In this document: positions 61,326 through 64,000 of the stretch, one piece after another | Numbering within the stretch: position 1 is the stretch's first letter | Layout: the number at the start of each line of letters is the position of its first letter | Assembly: GCA_046329555.1 (NCBI GenBank) | Contig: JAXLUK010000001.1 | Location: 434,001-498,000 of the forward strand | Length of the DNA: 64,000 nucleotides | Direction: 5' to 3' | Source: UBA1941 sp046329555 | Lineage (GTDB): Bacteria > Bacteroidota > Bacteroidia > Chitinophagales > LD1 | Notes under the pieces: model-generated | Databases searched by the model: none | Told to the model about the DNA's origin: nothing | What the model saw: the letters and a program-made list of their open reading frames with translations, nothing else | Made by a program: the position numbers and the translations under genes

Positions 61326-61514
61326 AGGCGTGAAACGATCCCCTTTTTGAAAATCTTAAATAACCCGCCAGCAGCAAATGGTATATTGAAAATTGTTTTG
61401 TTCCTAAATCTAAGAGACTGTTTCCGCCTGCTGGAGCGCAATGGGGATCTGCGCCTTCGTAAATTAATTTTTGATGGTAATTGTTCGACGCTAATTTACA
61501 ACTCCAATTTTATG

Positions 61515-61634
61515 GGCAGGAGGTCTCTCCTGCCGCGGGATGCGGTTAAAAACCGCATCTACTTTTTCCCACGAGTTTACTTCCGCCATAGGCGGATTCC
61601 TCCGCCGTGGCGGAGGAAACGTAAAACTCGTGGG
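61515..61634 (+). repeat. Nested hairpin element
   Basis: Four hairpins in 120 bp: GGCAGGAG/CTCCTGCC (61515-61534), GATGCGGTT/AACCGCATC (61539-61559), CCGCC/GGCGG (about 61584-61596), and CCTCCGCC/GGCGGAGG (about 61600-61617). An outer stem CCCACGAGTTT(T)AC joins 61568-61580 with 61621-61634 and encloses the last two. All are perfect or have a single bulge. Confidence 0.75.
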
Positions 61635-61660
61635 AGCGCCTAAGATCCGCGCGAGATGGG
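61612..61660 (+). repeat. Island repeat unit (long form), copy 1
   Basis: GGAGGAAACGTAAAACTCGT followed by the GAGCGCCTAAGATCCGCGCG motif at 61634. A near copy with a 6-nt insertion lies at 62258-62316; together they bracket the gene at 61724-62194. Confidence 0.75.
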
Positions 61661-61723
61661 TGTATCTTCTTAGACCTAGTAACCACCGAGTTTATGATAC
61701 TTTCACACAAAAATTATCGTGGA

Positions 61724-62194
61724 ATGAAAACTATAGGCATTATTCTAGGAGTATTGATTGTTCTCATAGCACCTGGTTGTGGGAGGGAGAAAAATGATTG
61801 CAAAGCAGTTAGTTATGCAATCAAACCATTTGCTCAAAAATATGCAAAATTCGAGTGTAGCAATAACGACGAGTATACGTATATTCTCAGACGCAGTACT
61901 CAAATCGACTCGCTTGGCCCGCAATGCTATTTTATTGGGCCAGTTGTATTTCCTATAGACGAAAGTTACACCAGATATTTCTTAATAGGTCGCACTTCAT
62001 ATTTCCGGCGAGATACTTTTACTACTGTCCTATTGCAAGACAGTTGTTCCAAAACCTTGACTTATGAAGTAAATATGGTTCAACGCGACACCACGAATTG
62101 GCAGTTTCCAGGAGTGATGAGCATGTTTTGCGCGGTAGAGAATATTTCTAATGACTATAATGTCCAGATCAAATACAAATTTGTACCCCTCTAG
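61724..62194 (+). CDS. Orphan lipoprotein in the accessory island
   Basis: 156 residues. Lipoprotein signal with LIVLIAPGC, a globular part of about 135 residues with several Cys (NDCKAV, KFECSN, PQCYFIG, QDSCSKT, MFCAVEN), so disulfides are likely. No family recognised. The gene is AT-rich while its flanks are GC-rich, and long-form island repeats bracket it; this looks like an accessory insertion. The ATG at 61724 starts the signal (an upstream in-frame ATG at 61694 adds ten residues). Confidence 0.6.
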   Translation: MKTIGIILGVLIVLIAPGCGREKNDCKAVSYAIKPFAQKYAKFECSNNDEYTYILRRSTQIDSLGPQCYFIGPVVFPIDESYTRYFLIGRTSYFRRDTFTTVLLQDSCSKTLTYEVNMVQRDTTNWQFPGVMSMFCAVENISNDYNVQIKYKFVPL

Positions 62195-62233
62195 CGATAG
62201 TCCCTGACTAAGGTTCTATTGAATTTACCGCTC

Positions 62234-62316
62234 AAGCGATTTAGATCCGCACGAGATGGAGGAAACGTAAAACTCGTGGGCGCCCGGGAGCGCCTAAGAC
62301 CCGCGCGATATGGGTA
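62234..62316 (+). repeat. Island repeat units: 26-bp motif copy 3 and long-form copy 2
   Basis: The short motif AAGCGATTTAGATCCGCACG at 62234, then the long unit from 62258 with GAGCGCCTAAGACCCGCGCG at 62288. The pattern is GAGCGNNTNAGAYCCGCGCG followed by A-ATGG. Confidence 0.7.
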
Positions 62317-62375
62317 AATCTACTCGAAGTTCAAGTTGCATGAAACTCTGATCATAAAAGTCATATCTTTAATGT

Positions 62376-63182
62376 ATGAATTTAACTTTACAAGATTTGA
62401 GCAAAGATTTGGACACCATCATTTCTGTAAATGAGGACACGCTTAAAACTTCGAGTTCTAGGGTCTCATTAGAACAAAAATACTGCCTGGGTCTCTTGTC
62501 GCGAATTGTTCTACATGGTAAAGGCTTAAAAGCTCTTTTTTCTCAAATACCGGCTATTCCGGATTTAGAATATTCGGCAGGGCTTATTTCTCGTGCTGCA
62601 ATTTTGGATTGCATGTTGACAGTAAAACTCGTAAGCGAAATCTATAAGGATGAAAATGTCATTGCTTTGACGAAAGAAAAAATCGAGCTGATTAAAATTC
62701 ATTGCGAAACAGCTCTAAGTGATGGACTAAAATTCGACCTGAAATTTGTTGATTTAGTTACAAAATTTAAACCAGAATTGATGTCAGATAAGATTAAGGA
62801 ATATCAGAAAATTAGAGCTACCTACGGGAGTCTGCTAAAACCCGCATCCAGTGATGAGAAGCCCGCGCCGAAACACACGTATGTACTTGGGCCTCTTAAG
62901 CTGTTTGAACACCTACTAAAAGGTAAAAATCCAAATTGGGCTTTCCTTTATGATCCGTACATGTTCTTTTCCAAATATGACCATTTCGGCCTTCAATATT
63001 TTAATGCGGTTAAACAACCACTATCATTCAAAATACCAATTTACATTGATGTGGTTAAAACACTACTTCTACATTCTATCTTTCTCCATGATATCATAGC
63101 ACTCCGATTTAAAGTAGCATTTATGAATGACCAAAGTGAAAAATTGCAGATATATCTCAATAGTCTGAATCCCCCCCTTTAA
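62376..63182 (+). CDS. Orphan helical protein, DUF5677-like
   Basis: 268 residues, mostly helical, AT-rich. It has the pattern LISRAAILDCMLTVKLVSEIY (conserved Arg in a helix) and, much later, FSKYDHFGLQYFNA, a Tyr-Asp-His arrangement, both seen in DUF5677-type (HEPN-like) proteins. A role in RNA cleavage or defence would fit an accessory island but is speculation. A TATCTTTA box lies 4 nt before the ATG, so it may be leaderless. No partner (for example a nucleotidyltransferase or toxin-antitoxin partner) is next to it. Confidence 0.55.
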   Translation: MNLTLQDLSKDLDTIISVNEDTLKTSSSRVSLEQKYCLGLLSRIVLHGKGLKALFSQIPAIPDLEYSAGLISRAAILDCMLTVKLVSEIYKDENVIALTKEKIELIKIHCETALSDGLKFDLKFVDLVTKFKPELMSDKIKEYQKIRATYGSLLKPASSDEKPAPKHTYVLGPLKLFEHLLKGKNPNWAFLYDPYMFFSKYDHFGLQYFNAVKQPLSFKIPIYIDVVKTLLLHSIFLHDIIALRFKVAFMNDQSEKLQIYLNSLNPPL

Positions 63183-63399
63183 TACAGACTATTTCCAACC
63201 TTTCCGCGCTTAACCCTGTTTGAAGTTAACCATTTATTACCGTGTTACTACTAGTTCCGCTTGCCATGGGGTAAAATCGGCGCGATTGGCGCAGGGCGGG
63301 CTTTCCACGTTCTACAGCATGGCGGTAGCCAGTCAGACTCATGCCCTGAAGTGCTTCATGAGGATGATGGCTGTTGTAACCCTGCACGCCTTGGTGCTA

Positions 63400-63615
63400 C
63401 GGCGCCAGCGCTCCTTTGCCTGATACGCTCCTTGCCGCGCCGTGCGCCAGCGATGCGGCGGGCGAGCCGCAGGCGAGGCCTGGAATGAAGCGTAGTGTAA
63501 CGCAGCGAAATGGAAGGCGGTAGCGAAGCGAACCCCATAGCAGCGCGGCCGCGGGCCAGGCGGCTGTAGCACAGCGGAAGCCGCCGTGCGCCAGCGGGGC
63601 GCCATCATCAACGGC
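63400..63615 (-). repeat. GC-rich intergenic element with GATGATG head, copy C
   Basis: Read on the minus strand, it begins TTGATGATGGCGCCCCGCTG about 100 nt past the stop of the T9SS protein at 63718 and goes on with GCGGCCGCGCTGCTA and GGTTCGCTTCGCTACCGCC. Several ORF-like frames exist only because the region is GC-rich; none is supported. The stretch 63183-63400 before it also holds no gene I can support. Confidence 0.55.
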
Positions 63616-63717
63616 TAACCAACTCCTCTCCTGCCAATCTATCCGCTGCAACGAGCCGCAGCATCCACCGCTCACTACCAAAAAAAATTCACCGCCTAAC
63701 CGAAATTCATCACGTGG

Positions 63718-64000
63718 CTACCGCAACACCGTCACATTCCCGCTGATTTCCCTGGGCGCCGTATCGTAATACCGGATGTAGTACGCATACACCCCCATAT
63801 CCTGATTTTCAGCCAGCCAGTTAAAGTGAACATCCTGACTTTGAAAAACTAATTGTCCCCACCGATTATAAATGGCCACAGAAAATTGTTTTACTCCGGA
63901 AATATTTTTCCCGGAAAGATGAAAGCCGTCGTTCCTGCCATCGCCATTGGGAGAAAATGCCGTGGGCAACAGCAAATCGGGTTGTACGCGCACCCTTGCT
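63718..64000 (-). CDS. T9SS gliding-motility-type C-terminal domain (CHU_C), partial
   Basis: Only the last 93 codons lie in the window, and the reading frame is open to the right edge. LLLPTAFSPNGDGRNDGFHL, AIYNRWGQLVFQSQDV, MGVYAYYIRYYD and ISGNVTVLR are the type B sorting domain, as at the end of the giant protein at 32995. The upstream domains are not visible. A further PorP/SprF partner may be expected outside the window, although none is directly downstream here. Confidence 0.85.
   Translation of the reverse strand, partial: ARVRVQPDLLLPTAFSPNGDGRNDGFHLSGKNISGVKQFSVAIYNRWGQLVFQSQDVHFNWLAENQDMGVYAYYIRYYDTAPREISGNVTVLR

Noticed and set aside
61217..61441. ORF of 74 residues on the minus strand
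   Set aside because: It lies in a GC-rich repeat, has no family match, and its frame is shared with a similar shadow frame at 63356.
63339..63611. Overlapping ORFs of 60-94 residues in the GC-rich region near the right edge
   Set aside because: Composition-driven frames in repeat copy C; Arg/Ala-rich and without homology to known families.

Overview
The window comes from a member of the Bacteroidota, probably near the Chitinophagales/Sphingobacteriia. The evidence is a type IX secretion (T9SS) signature: a PorP/SprF protein paired with a giant PKD protein ending in a gliding-motility C-terminal domain, and two further secreted proteins with probable T9SS sorting tails. It also has Bacteroidota-type genes (omega-like rpoZ after bamD, DUF1573, DUF4476, DUF2805, OMP_b-brl_3) and several promoters of the TTG-N19-TAnnTTTG type. 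Purple-bacterial -35/-10 promoters and Shine-Dalgarno sites are rare.

Layout. 0-16.7 kb: a partial DarB-like ketosynthase, a periplasmic penicillin-acylase-type hydrolase, yidC, acetyltransferases, a GT-C/TPR membrane protein, a paraoxonase-like lipoprotein, a TerB/J-domain protein, sufE, a type IIA topoisomerase A subunit, uvrC and an MBL-fold protein. 16.8-31.8 kb: tRNA-Leu(CAA), DAHP synthase/chorismate mutase, M42 peptidase, rlmN, a CREST/ceramidase-like membrane protein, rarA, msrB, DUF1573, the bamD-rpoZ-coaC operon, a hypothetical-membrane protein-purQ operon, and accB-accC. 31.9-46.1 kb: mostly cell-surface and secreted proteins, with galK. 46.2-48.7 kb: six ribosomal protein genes (S3-L16-L29-S17-L14-L24), cut out of the usual S10-spc cluster with their own promoter and terminator. 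48.7-52.9 kb: repeat-rich accessory DNA holding a second acylase and a RAYT transposase between two inverted arrays of palindromic repeats. 52.9-60.7 kb: a large outer-membrane protein, DUF1573-yajC, a membrane metallophosphoesterase, DUF2805, and a diheme cytochrome. 60.7-63.7 kb: a structured, GC-rich island with two AT-rich orphan genes. The right edge is the end of another T9SS-type protein.

The most interesting features are the REP/RAYT system at 51.39-52.64 kb, with a satellite repeat cluster at 48.93 kb; the broken S10-spc ribosomal cluster with a shortened L24; and at least two families of dispersed GC-rich intergenic elements. One family starts with GATGATG and in five cases lies just downstream of a stop codon in the same direction. 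Where an in-frame ATG fits a signal peptide or conserved N-terminus better than an upstream TTG, the ATG was used. All family assignments are from recognised motifs; no database search was run.
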